From Clostridia bacterium (GTDB lineage Bacteria > Bacillota > Clostridia > Oscillospirales > Acutalibacteraceae): a stretch of DNA of 64,000 nucleotides. Shown here in pieces: positions 33,898-42,928 of the stretch. The notes beneath the pieces are model-generated. The model did not search any database. It was not told the DNA's origin and worked only from the letters and a program-made list of their open reading frames with translations. Each line of letters starts with the position of its first letter. Position 1 is the first letter of the stretch. Location: assembly GCA_017474125.1 (NCBI GenBank), contig JAFVIF010000045.1, positions 1 through 64,000 on the forward strand, in the 5' to 3' direction. A program made the translations under genes and the position numbers.

Positions 33898-34280
33898 AAA
33901 AACGGGTGTCTTTTGAGGCACACTCCGTAAGGATGTGTGCCTCAATGATATCCGTTCCTCTACGGAACGGGTGATATACCTTTGGTATGATATCGCTCGG
34001 CGAGCGATGATATATGCCTGCGGCATATTAAGGAACGGATATTATATCATGTTTTCACGAAGGGAAAATATATCATACGGCAAAGCCGTATATCATATCT
34101 CGTTAGAGATATATCATTTTTACGCACCGAAAAAATCTTTGTTTTTCGGTAAGTATTTACCTTTTAAAAGTATGTAACCCACTATGACACTTCCAAATTT
34201 TGAAAGTGTCATTTTTTCTTTGCATAGAAAAACGGAGACTACTTCGTAAAGAAGTAGTCTCCGTTGAGACACCCGTTTTT
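33898..34280. repeat. Hairpin-rich element with 14-bp terminal inverted repeats
   Basis: The ends are perfect inverted repeats: AAAAACGGGTGTCT at 33898-33911 and its complement at 34267-34280. Inside are about nine hairpins in a row, many with an ATGATATA or TATATCAT spacer. Examples are TGAGGCACAC (33914-33944), CCGTTCC (33952-33970), ATATGCC/GGCATAT, ATACGGC/GCCGTAT, ATATCTC/GAGATAT and ACCGAAAAA/TTTTTCGGT. ATATCCGTTCC (33948-33958) can instead pair with GGAACGGATAT (34032-34042). No protein of length is encoded. It fits a miniature non-autonomous mobile element or a structured RNA. No clear target duplication is visible. Confidence 0.55.
34233..34266 (-). terminator. Terminator of the GH3 gene
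   Basis: On the minus strand: AACGGAGACTACTTC, loop TTTAC, GAAGTAGTCTCCGTT and a T-run. It lies inside the hairpin-rich element, so that element provides the stop signal. Confidence 0.75.
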
Positions 34281-34289
34281 TGAAATTAA

Positions 34290-35861
34290 TTATTGTAAAT
34301 CAACTTTATAGGGGAGAGTACCCTTTGCTTCAATGTTGCCTGCCAATACGTCAATGGCAGGGAGAAGAGAAGCGTTTGCGTTATAACCGAAAATAACACG
34401 TTTTACGTGCTGTAACGGCTCAACTGCGTGGGGGTTGCCGTAGTGAAGAACAGCAGAAACCTTTCCCGACATAATGAGACAGTTAATAAGCATTTCGGTA
34501 CGTCTTGTCATACAGTCGGTGCCGAGGTAACAGGCCGTAGCACAGTAGGTAACGAATACAACCTCGTCGTGCTTGGTTGCGGTTACAAGAACCTTTTCGT
34601 TCTGAGATGCAGTAGCAAATTCGGGAATAAACATTACTTCGCTGTTGGGGAATTCCTTTTTTATTTTTTCTGCAACAGATTTGGGGTCATACCAACGTGA
34701 TTCGGTAATTTCCATCTCGGGTTCGTCGGCAGAAAATTCGTTATCGGTAACAATTACGAAAAGTCTGCGTTTTTCGTTATTGCCAAGTGCTGCGGGAATA
34801 CCCTCATCGGTAATGGCGGTAATACAGTCTCTTGTAACGTTTCTAAGGTTTTCAGTATCCTTTTCGGTAACCTCGGGAATATCGTCCTTATGCTTTTCGG
34901 AAAATTCCATAAGGGCAAGAACACGTCTTACAGCCTCATCTAATCTTTCTTCTGTGAATAAACCGTTTTTAAGGTTTTCTTCCATCATTTCGTAGCACTT
35001 GCTTATAGGAGTACGGTAGTTAGGCAGAATAATGTCAACACCTGCATCAAAGGCAATACCCATAGCGGGGCCTTCTCCGTATTTCTGCAAAATACCCATC
35101 ATAGCAAGGCTGTCGCTGAAAATAACACCGTCGAAGCCGTATTCTCTTATAATACCGAGTATTTTTTTAGAAAGGGTTGCGGGGTACTCTTTATCAATAT
35201 TAACGTGGGTGGTGTGGCTGGTCATTATTGCTCTGAGTAAGCCCTTCTTTAAAAGCTCAACGTAAGGAACAAGAGTAAAGTTTCTTAAATATTCTTCGCT
35301 AACATAGGAAACGTTTTCTACCATGTGGGAGTCGTACGGTAAATCGTGACCGCCGGGGTAGTGCTTAGAGGTACCGATAAAGCCGTGGTCGGTAAAATAC
35401 TGATTAATAACCTCGGTAGCGTTTAAAATCTTTTCGGGGGTATCACCGAAGGTACGGTGGCATCCGCCGGGACCGTTGACCTGATGAATATCAACAACAG
35501 GGCCCCAGATACCGTCAATGCCCAGCTTTTTGGCAGAGGAAACGATGCACTTCGCAAAGCTTTCTACGTATTCCTTATTATTTACTGCAGCTAAGGTCAG
35601 CGCAGGAATAAGTGGATAATCGGCAAGAGGGTTGCCCTTTTCCATATCGTTTATAAGAAGAACGGGGTAGTCGGCTGCCTCTCTTATTCTTCTTACGTAC
35701 TCGGGTGTTTTTGCATTAAGGGGAATCTGAACACAGCCTACGGCTCTTTTCTTAATAAGCTCTAAGGTTTCTTCAAATTCTGCGGGATATCCGCAACGTC
35801 TTGCACAAAGAACCATACCGATTTTTTGTTCAAGTGTCATTTCGCTAAGCTTTGGTATCAT
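34290..35861 (-). CDS. nagZ: GH3 beta-N-acetylhexosaminidase-like protein (NagZ type)
   Basis: A 523-residue GH3 protein. It carries the family's Lys-His-Tyr-Pro-Gly-Gly-His loop followed by Asp-Ser-His, and the nucleophile motif Val-Ile-Phe-Ser-Asp-Ser-Leu-Ala-Met. A C-terminal alpha/beta region of about 170 residues follows the barrel. It would remove beta-linked N-acetylglucosamine from glycans or muropeptides in the cytoplasm. The start is the ATG after a perfect AGGAGG, which removes 21 residues from the longest possible frame. A promoter lies at 35896-35924. Together with NamZ it would cover both sugars of peptidoglycan fragments. Exact specificity is unproven. Confidence 0.82.
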   Translation of the reverse strand: MIPKLSEMTLEQKIGMVLCARRCGYPAEFEETLELIKKRAVGCVQIPLNAKTPEYVRRIREAADYPVLLINDMEKGNPLADYPLIPALTLAAVNNKEYVESFAKCIVSSAKKLGIDGIWGPVVDIHQVNGPGGCHRTFGDTPEKILNATEVINQYFTDHGFIGTSKHYPGGHDLPYDSHMVENVSYVSEEYLRNFTLVPYVELLKKGLLRAIMTSHTTHVNIDKEYPATLSKKILGIIREYGFDGVIFSDSLAMMGILQKYGEGPAMGIAFDAGVDIILPNYRTPISKCYEMMEENLKNGLFTEERLDEAVRRVLALMEFSEKHKDDIPEVTEKDTENLRNVTRDCITAITDEGIPAALGNNEKRRLFVIVTDNEFSADEPEMEITESRWYDPKSVAEKIKKEFPNSEVMFIPEFATASQNEKVLVTATKHDEVVFVTYCATACYLGTDCMTRRTEMLINCLIMSGKVSAVLHYGNPHAVEPLQHVKRVIFGYNANASLLPAIDVLAGNIEAKGTLPYKVDLQ

Positions 35862-35895
35862 AGGAAAACCTCCTGAGGATGAATTTTGCAAGGCA

Positions 35896-35924
35896 ATTAT
35901 AACATAAAGTCTAATTAAAAGCAA
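35896..35924 (-). promoter_or_regulatory. Promoter of the GH3 gene
   Basis: On the minus strand, TTGCTT and TATAAT with a 17-base spacer, about 35 bases before the start codon. Confidence 0.65.
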
Positions 35925-36046
35925 TTACAAATAAGAACATAAAAACATTGCAAAAATCAATATTTTGGCAGTGTAAAAAAACACATCTTCTTTTTGGACA
36001 AAATATACGAAAAACAAGAAAATACAACATAAATGTTATTAAATGT

Positions 36047-36075
36047 TTGCAAATGTCAAATTGATGTGATACAAT
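36047..36075 (+). promoter_or_regulatory. Promoter of the uracil permease-upp pair
   Basis: TTGCAA 36047-36052 and TACAAT 36070-36075, spacer 17. The short leader to the ATG at 36136 contains a run of eight Ts but no convincing riboswitch. Confidence 0.6.
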
Positions 36076-36135
36076 ACATCTTGTGGGTGCGTGTGCGCTC
36101 AACTACAATATTTTTTTTACTCGGAGGGGTTAAAA

Positions 36136-37464
36136 ATGGAAAACAAACTTGTCTATGATATTCATGACAAACCAAAATTCGGCGCAATGCTAATCTTTGC
36201 GTTCCAGCAGGTACTTGCTATCCTTGCTGCTACCATTCTTGTTCCTGTAATCGTAGGTAACGGAATGAGTCAGTCCGCCGCGCTTTTCGGCGCAGGCGTT
36301 GGTACTATTGTGTATCAGCTTTTCACTAAATTCAAAAGCCCTGTATTTTTAGGTTCATCTTTCGCATTTATCGGTTCTATGTGTGCCGCATTCGCCGGCG
36401 CCGTATCAACTTCTGCAGGTTATGCAGGTCTTATTATCGGTGCAACGCTCGCAGGTTTTGTTTACGTTGTTATCGCAATTGTTGTTAAGATTGCAGGCGT
36501 TAACTGGATTAACAAGCTTATGCCTGTTGTTGTAATTGGTCCTACCGTTGCTCTTATCGGTCTTTCTCTTGCTGTTAATGCAGTAAACGACCTTAAGGTT
36601 GGTAAGGTTGAAGGCGGCAGCCCTTACGTTGCTCTTATCTGCGGTATTATTACCTTGTTCTCTATTTTTGCTTTCTCGGTTTACGGTAAGAAAATGGCAA
36701 AGCTTATTCCCTTTATTTTAGGTATTATCGTAGGCTATATAGTTGCAACTATATTTACCGTAATTGGTATTGCTACCGATAACGTACAGCTTCAGCTTAT
36801 TAACTTTGCCGCATTCAAGGATATGACAATATTCGCTGTTCCCGATTTTTCCTTCATTGAAGCATTAAAGGGTGTAAAGGATATTGACGCTTCCTTTATT
36901 GCAACCGTTGCAGTAGCTTACGTTCCCGTTGCATTCGTTGTATTTGCTGAACATATTGCCGACCATAAGAATCTTTCTTCTATTATTAACAAAGATCTTC
37001 TTGAAGATCCCGGCCTTCACAGAACCCTTCTCGGTGACGGTGTTGGCTCCATGGCCGGTGCTTTCTTCGGCGGTTGTCCCAACACTACCTACGGTGAATC
37101 TGTTGGTTGCGTAGCTATCACCAGAAACGCTTCTGTAGTTACCATTACTACTACTGCCGTTATGTGTATGGTTATTTCCTTCTTTGGACCTTTCGTTACC
37201 TTCCTTGCTTCCATTCCTAACTGTGTAATGGGCGGCGTTTGTATAGCACTGTACGGCTTTATCGCCGTTTCCGGTCTTAAGATGGTTCAGAAGGTTGATC
37301 TGAATGAGAGCAGAAATCTCTTTGTTGTTTCCGCTATCCTTATCCCCGGTATCGGTGGATTAAGCGTTACCTTTGGCAAGGTTACTATTACTACTATTGC
37401 TTGTGCTCTTATCCTCGGTATTGTCGCAAACCTTCTTCTTAACATAAAGAAAAAAGCCGACTAA
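36136..37464 (+). CDS. uraA: Uracil permease (NCS2 family)
   Basis: A 442-residue membrane protein of the nucleobase:cation symporter 2 family with about 14 hydrophobic segments. The central Gly-rich helix region and the late segment Asn-Thr-Thr-Tyr-Gly-Glu-Ser-Val-Gly match the substrate-binding motif of uracil transporters. A GGAGGGG site fits ATG 36136; an earlier in-frame start would add 15 residues without a ribosome binding site. It is followed 24 bases later by upp, so import and conversion to UMP are linked. Confidence 0.9.
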   Translation: MENKLVYDIHDKPKFGAMLIFAFQQVLAILAATILVPVIVGNGMSQSAALFGAGVGTIVYQLFTKFKSPVFLGSSFAFIGSMCAAFAGAVSTSAGYAGLIIGATLAGFVYVVIAIVVKIAGVNWINKLMPVVVIGPTVALIGLSLAVNAVNDLKVGKVEGGSPYVALICGIITLFSIFAFSVYGKKMAKLIPFILGIIVGYIVATIFTVIGIATDNVQLQLINFAAFKDMTIFAVPDFSFIEALKGVKDIDASFIATVAVAYVPVAFVVFAEHIADHKNLSSIINKDLLEDPGLHRTLLGDGVGSMAGAFFGGCPNTTYGESVGCVAITRNASVVTITTTAVMCMVISFFGPFVTFLASIPNCVMGGVCIALYGFIAVSGLKMVQKVDLNESRNLFVVSAILIPGIGGLSVTFGKVTITTIACALILGIVANLLLNIKKKAD

Positions 37465-37488
37465 TTTACGGCTTTAGGAGTAATTCTA

Positions 37489-38130
37489 ATGAAAAACTAC
37501 GATAACGTTACGATTTTTGATCATCCTCTTATTAACCACAAAATTGCGATTTTAAGAGATGAAAAAACCAGTATGAAGGAGTTCCGCGAGCTTATCGAGG
37601 AAATTACCACCCTTATGACCTTTGAGTGTCTTAAGGAGGGAGTTCCCACCACCGAAAAGCAGGTTAAAACTCCTCTTGAAACCTGTACTCAAAGGGTAGT
37701 TAAGGATAACGCTATTGTTATTGTTCCGATACTTAGAGCGGGCCTTGGTATGGTTAACGGCGTACACGTTCTTTTCCCCTCGGCAAGGGTTGGACATATC
37801 GGTATGTACAGAAATGAAGAAACGCTTCAGCCCTGTGAATACTACTGTAAGCTCCCCGATGGAATTGAGGACAAGCTGGTGCTGTTGGTTGACCCAATGC
37901 TTGCAACGGGCGGCAGCGCTTGTGATGCCATTGCTTCTCTTAAAAAGCGCGGCTGTAAGGATATTAAGTTTATGGCTGTTATCGGTGCTCCCGAGGGCGT
38001 AAGCAAGGTTGCGGAAACTCACCCCGACGTGCATATTTTCGTTTCCACCCTTGACAGATGCCTTAACGAAAACGGTTACATTCTTCCCGGTCTCGGTGAT
38101 GCAGGCGACCGTCTTTTCGGTACAAAATAA
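37489..38130 (+). CDS. upp: Uracil phosphoribosyltransferase
   Basis: A 213-residue enzyme that joins uracil and PRPP to make UMP in pyrimidine salvage. The PRPP-binding loop is Asp-Pro-Met-Leu-Ala-Thr-Gly-Gly-Ser, and the C-terminal Gly-Asp-Ala-Gly-Asp-Arg-x-Phe-Gly-Thr block is the uracil-binding signature. The length is typical. It is paired with the uracil permease and closed by a strong terminator. Confidence 0.95.
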   Translation: MKNYDNVTIFDHPLINHKIAILRDEKTSMKEFRELIEEITTLMTFECLKEGVPTTEKQVKTPLETCTQRVVKDNAIVIVPILRAGLGMVNGVHVLFPSARVGHIGMYRNEETLQPCEYYCKLPDGIEDKLVLLVDPMLATGGSACDAIASLKKRGCKDIKFMAVIGAPEGVSKVAETHPDVHIFVSTLDRCLNENGYILPGLGDAGDRLFGTK

Positions 38131-38133
38131 AAC

Positions 38134-38166
38134 AAAAGCCGTTCCGAAGCTTCGGAACGGCTTTTT
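38134..38166 (+). terminator. Terminator after upp
   Basis: AAAAGCCGTTCCGAAGC is followed directly by its complement and a T-run. Confidence 0.85.
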
Positions 38167-38169
38167 AAC

Positions 38170-38590
38170 ACCCAACGAATTTATTTTAACATATTAATAT
38201 ATGCGCTGTCAATGGGGCGAAGCATATTTCTGTGATTTGCATAAAACGGGACAAAAATATTTATAAATACTGCGAATGGAAATATGCGTAAAAATATGGT
38301 AATATATAGTCAAAGGAAGGGTGGTACCAATGTACAGGGCTTGACCAAAGGCTTATACGGTCGGTAAACAAACAGTCACAGACAAAATGCTTAATACTCT
38401 TAATCCAAAAAGTGCTTCTCACTTTACGGGATTTATATAAAGACTACGGCAAACGGTATTAAGGGCTATGACGCATGCGTCTGAATTAAAGAAAGAGAGG
38501 TATTAGAAAAAAGATGTTGGATATTAAGATAGAACATAAATAACCCTTGACCGAAGTGTTGTGAAACGGTCAAGGGTTATTTTTTTGTTT
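38170..38590 (+). other. Gene-less region, possible noncoding RNA with its own terminator
   Basis: No good reading frame is visible over more than 400 bases. A possible promoter (TTGCAT near 38237 and TTTATA about 17 bases on) is followed by several small hairpins (AAAGTG-CTTCT-CACTTT; GACGCATGCGTC) and a very strong terminator at 38539-38586 (15-bp stem, 13-base loop, eight Ts). The segment GGGTGGTACC near 38320 resembles part of a T-box core, but the rest of a T-box is missing. A terminator with no gene upstream suggests a small transcribed RNA. Confidence 0.35.
38539..38586 (+). terminator. Terminator of the possible noncoding RNA
   Basis: Stem AATAACCCTTGACCG/CGGTCAAGGGTTATT, loop of 13 bases, then Ts. 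Confidence 0.8.
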
Positions 38591-38712
38591 AGTTATAGTT
38601 TATGAGAAGAGCTTGGCTCTTTTTTTTTGTTGCGTGTTCTTCAAAGGTGTGCTAAAATGATTGAGAAAAAGGCGTGCCGGAATATATAAAGAAACGAAAG
38701 GGTATATTGGAT

Positions 38713-39888
38713 ATGGATAATTTTGTGTTTAATTCGCCTACGTATTTTTGTTTCGGTAAAGATACCGAAAACGAGGCGGGTGCTCTCGTTAAAAAGTTCG
38801 GAGGCAGTAAGGTTCTTATTCATTATGGAGGAGGAAGCGCCGTTAAAAGCGGACTTATTGACAGAGTAAAGGCTTCTCTTGATAGGGAAAATATCCCATA
38901 TATTCTTTTGGGCGGAGTACAGCCAAACCCCAGAAGCGGACTTGTTTATAAGGGAATTGAGCTCTGCAGAAAAGAAAAGGTGGACTTTATTTTAGCGGTA
39001 GGCGGAGGCAGCGCCATTGATTCTTCAAAGGCTATTGCCGGCGGTGTGCCCTATGACGGAGATTTTTGGGACCACCATAGCGGAAAGCCTGTTGAAAAGG
39101 CTCTTCCTGTAGGTACCGTGCTTACTATTGCCGCGGCAGGAAGCGAGGGCAGCGGAAATACCGTAATTACCCACGAAAACGGTATGCTTAAACGTGGCTG
39201 TCGCACCGAAATTTTGCGCCCTAAGTTCAGTATTATGAATCCTTCGCTTACCTGTACCTTACCCGCTTTTCAGACTGCCTGCGGCATAACCGATATTTTA
39301 GCTCATCTTTATGAAAGATATATTACAGATACCAAAGAGGTAGAGGTTACCGACCGTGTTATTGAAGCCTTAATGCTTACCGTAGTTAAAGAGGGCAGAC
39401 GTGTTATAGCTGACCCTTATAATTATGAAGCGAGAGCTAACATTATGTGGGCGGGCACACTTGCTCACAATAACGTATGCGGTGTTGGCAGACGTCAGGA
39501 CTGGAACAGCCATGCCCTTGAACACGAGCTTTCGGGCCTTTACGACTGTGCTCACGGCGCAGGACTTGCGGTGGTTATGCCTGCAATGTTTACTTATATT
39601 TATGAAAAAGACGTAATGCGTTTTGCTCAGGTAGCGGTAAGAGTATGGGGCTGTGAGATGAATTTCGAAAATCCTAAAGAAACCGCTCTTGAGGGAATTG
39701 AAAGGCTTAAAAATTTCCTTTCGTCCATTGGTATGCCGGTTACCTTTAGTGAGCTTGGCGCAAGGCAAGAGGATATCCCTTACCTTGTAGATACTCTTTG
39801 TGACGGTAACGGCAGACCGGGTTATATTGAAGGCTACCTGAAGCTTGATAAAGAAGATTGCACAAATATTTATAAGCTAATGCTTTAA
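38713..39888 (+). CDS. Iron-containing alcohol dehydrogenase (butanol-dehydrogenase-like)
   Basis: A 391-residue group III alcohol dehydrogenase that interconverts aldehydes and alcohols with NAD(P)H in the cytoplasm. Visible features are the cofactor loop Gly-Gly-Gly-Ser-Ala-Ile-Asp, and metal ligands in Asp-Ile-Leu-Ala-His, His-Ala-Leu-Glu-His and Asp-Cys-Ala-His-Gly-Ala-Gly. The start ATG at 38713 fits homologues (short strand, NSPTYFCFGK); an earlier start would add 13 residues. A nitrilase-family gene follows ten bases downstream, so they are probably co-transcribed. The natural substrate is not clear. Confidence 0.88.
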   Translation: MDNFVFNSPTYFCFGKDTENEAGALVKKFGGSKVLIHYGGGSAVKSGLIDRVKASLDRENIPYILLGGVQPNPRSGLVYKGIELCRKEKVDFILAVGGGSAIDSSKAIAGGVPYDGDFWDHHSGKPVEKALPVGTVLTIAAAGSEGSGNTVITHENGMLKRGCRTEILRPKFSIMNPSLTCTLPAFQTACGITDILAHLYERYITDTKEVEVTDRVIEALMLTVVKEGRRVIADPYNYEARANIMWAGTLAHNNVCGVGRRQDWNSHALEHELSGLYDCAHGAGLAVVMPAMFTYIYEKDVMRFAQVAVRVWGCEMNFENPKETALEGIERLKNFLSSIGMPVTFSELGARQEDIPYLVDTLCDGNGRPGYIEGYLKLDKEDCTNIYKLML

Positions 39889-39898
39889 AGGAAAAAAT

Positions 39899-40696
39899 AT
39901 GAAAATAACAGTAGTTCAACCTAAATATTATGCAGGCGAAAAGCCTGACGAAATAATTGCTGAGTTTTTAAAGAATGAACTTTCAAAAACGGAAGAAAAT
40001 TCCCTTATAGTTTTGCCTGAGTATTCAAACGCAGGGGGACTAAGCGAAAAAGAAAAGGAGCTTGCCGCACTGCCGAGAGCTAAAGAAATGTTAGACTTTG
40101 CAAGTAAAATTGCCAAGGAAAAGAAGGCTTACGTTTCCATTAACGTAATAGAGGAAAGAAAAGGTAAAATTAAAAACAGCACCTATCTTTACGGTAAAGA
40201 CGGAAAAGCTGCTTTTGTTTACGATAAAATACATTTGCCGCCCTCTGAAATAGCGTTAGGCATCAGCAGAGGAGAGGGAAATTGCATAGCCGACCTTGAC
40301 GGTATCCGCTTTGCATTTATGACCTGCTACGACGTTTATTATAACGAGCAAATTGAATATATTGCCGCTCATAAGCCCGATATAATTCTTATTCCCGGCT
40401 ATCAAAGAGGAGAGAGAACCGATATTATTCTTGCGCAAAATAAACTTGCGGCCTTCCGCTGTAACGCCTATATCGCCCGTTCCTCCTTTTCCATGGACGA
40501 TGATAATAAAGGCGGCAACAGTATGATAGTTTCGCCAAGCGGTGAAATTCTTGCCAATATGGGTAAAGAGGTAGGCAGTATTTCCTGCGAGGTGGACTTA
40601 AAGTATAAATATATGCGTACCGCAGGTTTTGGTTGCGGTATGGTGAGAAATGATGATTTTATAAATAACGGACTTTGCCCCGAAATATTCAAATAA
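39899..40696 (+). CDS. Nitrilase-superfamily carbon-nitrogen hydrolase
   Basis: A 265-residue enzyme with the full catalytic triad: Glu41 (PEYSN), Lys110 (YDKIHL) and Cys143 (TCYDVYY). It cleaves or makes amide C-N bonds in small molecules. The length is normal for the amidase branch, and it is cytoplasmic. It is co-directional with the iron alcohol dehydrogenase ten bases upstream and ends at a shared terminator. The substrate is unknown; a carbamoylated or amidated small acid is plausible. Confidence 0.88.
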   Translation: MKITVVQPKYYAGEKPDEIIAEFLKNELSKTEENSLIVLPEYSNAGGLSEKEKELAALPRAKEMLDFASKIAKEKKAYVSINVIEERKGKIKNSTYLYGKDGKAAFVYDKIHLPPSEIALGISRGEGNCIADLDGIRFAFMTCYDVYYNEQIEYIAAHKPDIILIPGYQRGERTDIILAQNKLAAFRCNAYIARSSFSMDDDNKGGNSMIVSPSGEILANMGKEVGSISCEVDLKYKYMRTAGFGCGMVRNDDFINNGLCPEIFK

Positions 40697-40731
40697 AAAA
40701 ATTACTCTGTGTTTGGGCACAGAGTAATTTT
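40697..40731. terminator. Bidirectional terminator
   Basis: AAAATTACTCTGTG, loop TTTGGG and complement, with T-runs both ways. It lies between convergent genes. Confidence 0.8.
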
Positions 40732-41576
40732 CATTTATTGTATCTGAATATATAACTGCCTGTTTTAACACCGAAACGCTCGGCTATTACGGGGCATTTT
40801 GCCTTAAGTAGGAAGAAAATTCCTTTAACCTCGGATAGGCTTTCGAAGTTGCCCTGACCCTTGCTTATTACTATATCGGCAGAGCTTAAAGCTTCTTTAA
40901 AATCCTTTGAAATTTGGCTTAAAACCGTGCCGGGAGCACTGCTTCCGGAGGGCATTATTTCAGCAGTTTTGTCAAGCCCTATAGCCATTGCCTCGGCAAC
41001 GGTGACGTCGTTGATAATCGGTGCGCTTCTGACTGCGTAGGTGACCGAAATATCACTCGGCAAGCTGCTTATAAATACCTTGTCAAACACTGCTTCGCCT
41101 GCGTTGTCGCCTATAATAAGCATAGTTTTGGAATTTCTTAATTTTTCGGAAAATGTATCAATGTCACAAATGGTAAAGGGAAGGCCCAGCTCTGCATCGA
41201 TTATGCCTTTTATATCTACGCTTTTATACACCGCAGAGTCTAAATTATTGCCTGCCGCCGACACCTTGAGAGAAGCGTACAGCGTATCCTTTGCACCCTT
41301 TATAAACCTGTTCATTGTGGGTATAAGCTCGGTCGCCGCGTTAATGTCGTCGGTCTTTATTTTTTTATAAGGGTCACCGTTATTCGTCTCTTTTTTTACT
41401 AAGCAATGTATAGCCTCTGCAAGGCTCGGAGCGTTTTTGAAAACTTTGTAATTTTCCAAAATTTTCTTAGTGCCTTCTGTTACCGCTTTATGAACGTCAG
41501 GGTCGTCGCTGACTCTTTTTGCCGCATCCTCTGCTTGCCTTAAAAGGCAGGGCAGACAGCCTTCCATAATTTCCAT
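40731..41576 (-). CDS. ARMT1-like/DUF89 damage-control phosphatase family protein
   Basis: A 281-residue DUF89 protein. It has the N-terminal CLPC pair followed by helices, the family motif Ile-Gly-Asp-Asn-Ala-Gly-Glu-x-x-Phe-Asp, and a late Lys-Gly-Gln-Gly-Asn-Phe-Glu. Family members are metal-dependent phosphatases thought to remove harmful sugar phosphates or phosphometabolites. The longest frame is 27 residues longer, but GAGG before the chosen ATG (41574-41576) and the motif position support the shorter form. It is a single gene divergent from the polysaccharide cluster. Confidence 0.82.
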   Translation of the reverse strand: MEIMEGCLPCLLRQAEDAAKRVSDDPDVHKAVTEGTKKILENYKVFKNAPSLAEAIHCLVKKETNNGDPYKKIKTDDINAATELIPTMNRFIKGAKDTLYASLKVSAAGNNLDSAVYKSVDIKGIIDAELGLPFTICDIDTFSEKLRNSKTMLIIGDNAGEAVFDKVFISSLPSDISVTYAVRSAPIINDVTVAEAMAIGLDKTAEIMPSGSSAPGTVLSQISKDFKEALSSADIVISKGQGNFESLSEVKGIFFLLKAKCPVIAERFGVKTGSYIFRYNK

Positions 41577-41665
41577 ATTTTTGCCTCGTTTTTCGTTTTT
41601 GCATATTGTACCATAGTTTGACTTTTTTTGCAAATACTGTGTAATTTTATGGCCCAAAATACCTA

Positions 41666-41694
41666 TTGATTTTACGTAGGCATTGTAGTATAAT
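41666..41694 (+). promoter_or_regulatory. Promoter of the polysaccharide cluster
   Basis: TTGATT 41666-41671 and TATAAT 41689-41694, spacer 17. Downstream A+T-rich direct repeats (ATACTATA twice, 41701-41718) could bind a regulator. Confidence 0.6.
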
Positions 41695-41758
41695 TAATAT
41701 ATACTATATTATACTATAGTCTTAATGTGTCTTAAATTATCGAATAGGGGTATGCAAA

Positions 41759-42892
41759 GTGGCAGAAAAGAACAAACGCATTTTTCTATCATCACCTACT
41801 ATGCACGGTGAGGAACAAAAATACATAAAGGAAGCTTTTGATACGAACTGGGTAGCACCTCTCGGCGCTAACGTTGACGGTTTTGAAAAAGAAATGGCTG
41901 AATATATCGGGGTGAAATCTGCCGCCGCTTGTGTAAGCGGAACGGCGGCTCTGCATTTGGCTGTTAAACTGGCAGGCGTTAAGTCGGGAGATGTTGTTTT
42001 TTGTTCCGATTTAACCTTTGCCGCAACGGTAAATCCCGTTACCTACGAAAACGGACGTCAGGTTTTTATTGACAGTGAGTATGAAACCTGGAATATGGAC
42101 CCCGATGCTTTACGTTTAGCCTTTGAAAAATATCCTGAGTGCAAATGCGTAATAGTAGTTAACCTTTACGGTGTTCCTGCAAAGCTTGACGAAATAAGAG
42201 CTATATGTGACGAGCACGGCGCCGTGCTTATCGAGGATGCCGCCGAAAGCCTTTCGGCAACCTACAAGGGGGTACAAACGGGCACCTTCGGTAAATATAA
42301 CGCAATAAGCTTTAACGGCAATAAAATTATTACCACCTCGGGCGGCGGTATGCTGCTCAGCGACGATGAAGAAGCAATTAAAAAGGCTCGCTTCTGGTCT
42401 ACACAGTCACGGGATCCTGCCCCTTGGTACCAGCACAGTGAAACCGGCTACAACTACCGTATGAGCAACGTGGTTGCAGGCATTGGCAGAGGTCAGCTTT
42501 TACATCTTGACGAGCATAAGGAATTAAAACGCAAAATTTATAACCGCTATAAGGAAGCCTTTAAGGATTTACCCGTAAGTATGAACCCGTACCTTGAATG
42601 TAGTGATCCGAACTTCTGGCTTTCCTGCCTGCTTATGGATAAGGGCTGTAAGGTACAGTTTATGGATATAGTTAACGCTTTGGCAGAGGAAAATATTGAA
42701 GCCAGACCCATTTGGAAGCCTATGCATATGCATCCGCTTTTTGAAGGCTATGATTTTATATCCGCTAATGAAAACAGCGTAGGCGAAGATATATTCAGCC
42801 GCGGCGTCTGCCTGCCCAGTGATATAAAAATGACCGAAAAAGAGCAGGACAGAATAATCGAAATAATTAAAAAAGCGTTCAAACCCCTTTAA
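41759..42892 (+). CDS. DegT/DnrJ/EryC1-family aminotransferase (PglE-like)
   Basis: A 377-residue PLP-dependent sugar aminotransferase. The PLP lysine is Lys189 (FNGNKIITTSGGG) and the ring-binding Asp is Asp160. The start is GTG at 41759, with AGGGG eight bases upstream. It converts a 4-keto nucleotide sugar to a 4-amino sugar, the step that precedes a bacillosamine- or trideoxy-type unit. It is the first gene of the cluster, two genes before a PglC-like phosphoglycosyl transferase. Its keto-sugar donor enzyme is not obvious here; CapE could supply one. Confidence 0.88.
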   Translation: MAEKNKRIFLSSPTMHGEEQKYIKEAFDTNWVAPLGANVDGFEKEMAEYIGVKSAAACVSGTAALHLAVKLAGVKSGDVVFCSDLTFAATVNPVTYENGRQVFIDSEYETWNMDPDALRLAFEKYPECKCVIVVNLYGVPAKLDEIRAICDEHGAVLIEDAAESLSATYKGVQTGTFGKYNAISFNGNKIITTSGGGMLLSDDEEAIKKARFWSTQSRDPAPWYQHSETGYNYRMSNVVAGIGRGQLLHLDEHKELKRKIYNRYKEAFKDLPVSMNPYLECSDPNFWLSCLLMDKGCKVQFMDIVNALAEENIEARPIWKPMHMHPLFEGYDFISANENSVGEDIFSRGVCLPSDIKMTEKEQDRIIEIIKKAFKPL

Positions 42893-42928
42893 ATAAAACA
42901 AAACTAAAAATACGAGGAGATGAAAATT

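Noticed and set aside
33898..34280. CRISPR array
   Set aside because: The hairpins differ in sequence, have no constant repeat with unique spacers, and no cas genes are near.
38315..38335. GGGTGGTACC looks like a T-box core
   Set aside because: The rest of the conserved core (CGCG after ACC) is missing, the position is near the start of the possible transcript, and there is no matching antiterminator or downstream synthetase gene.
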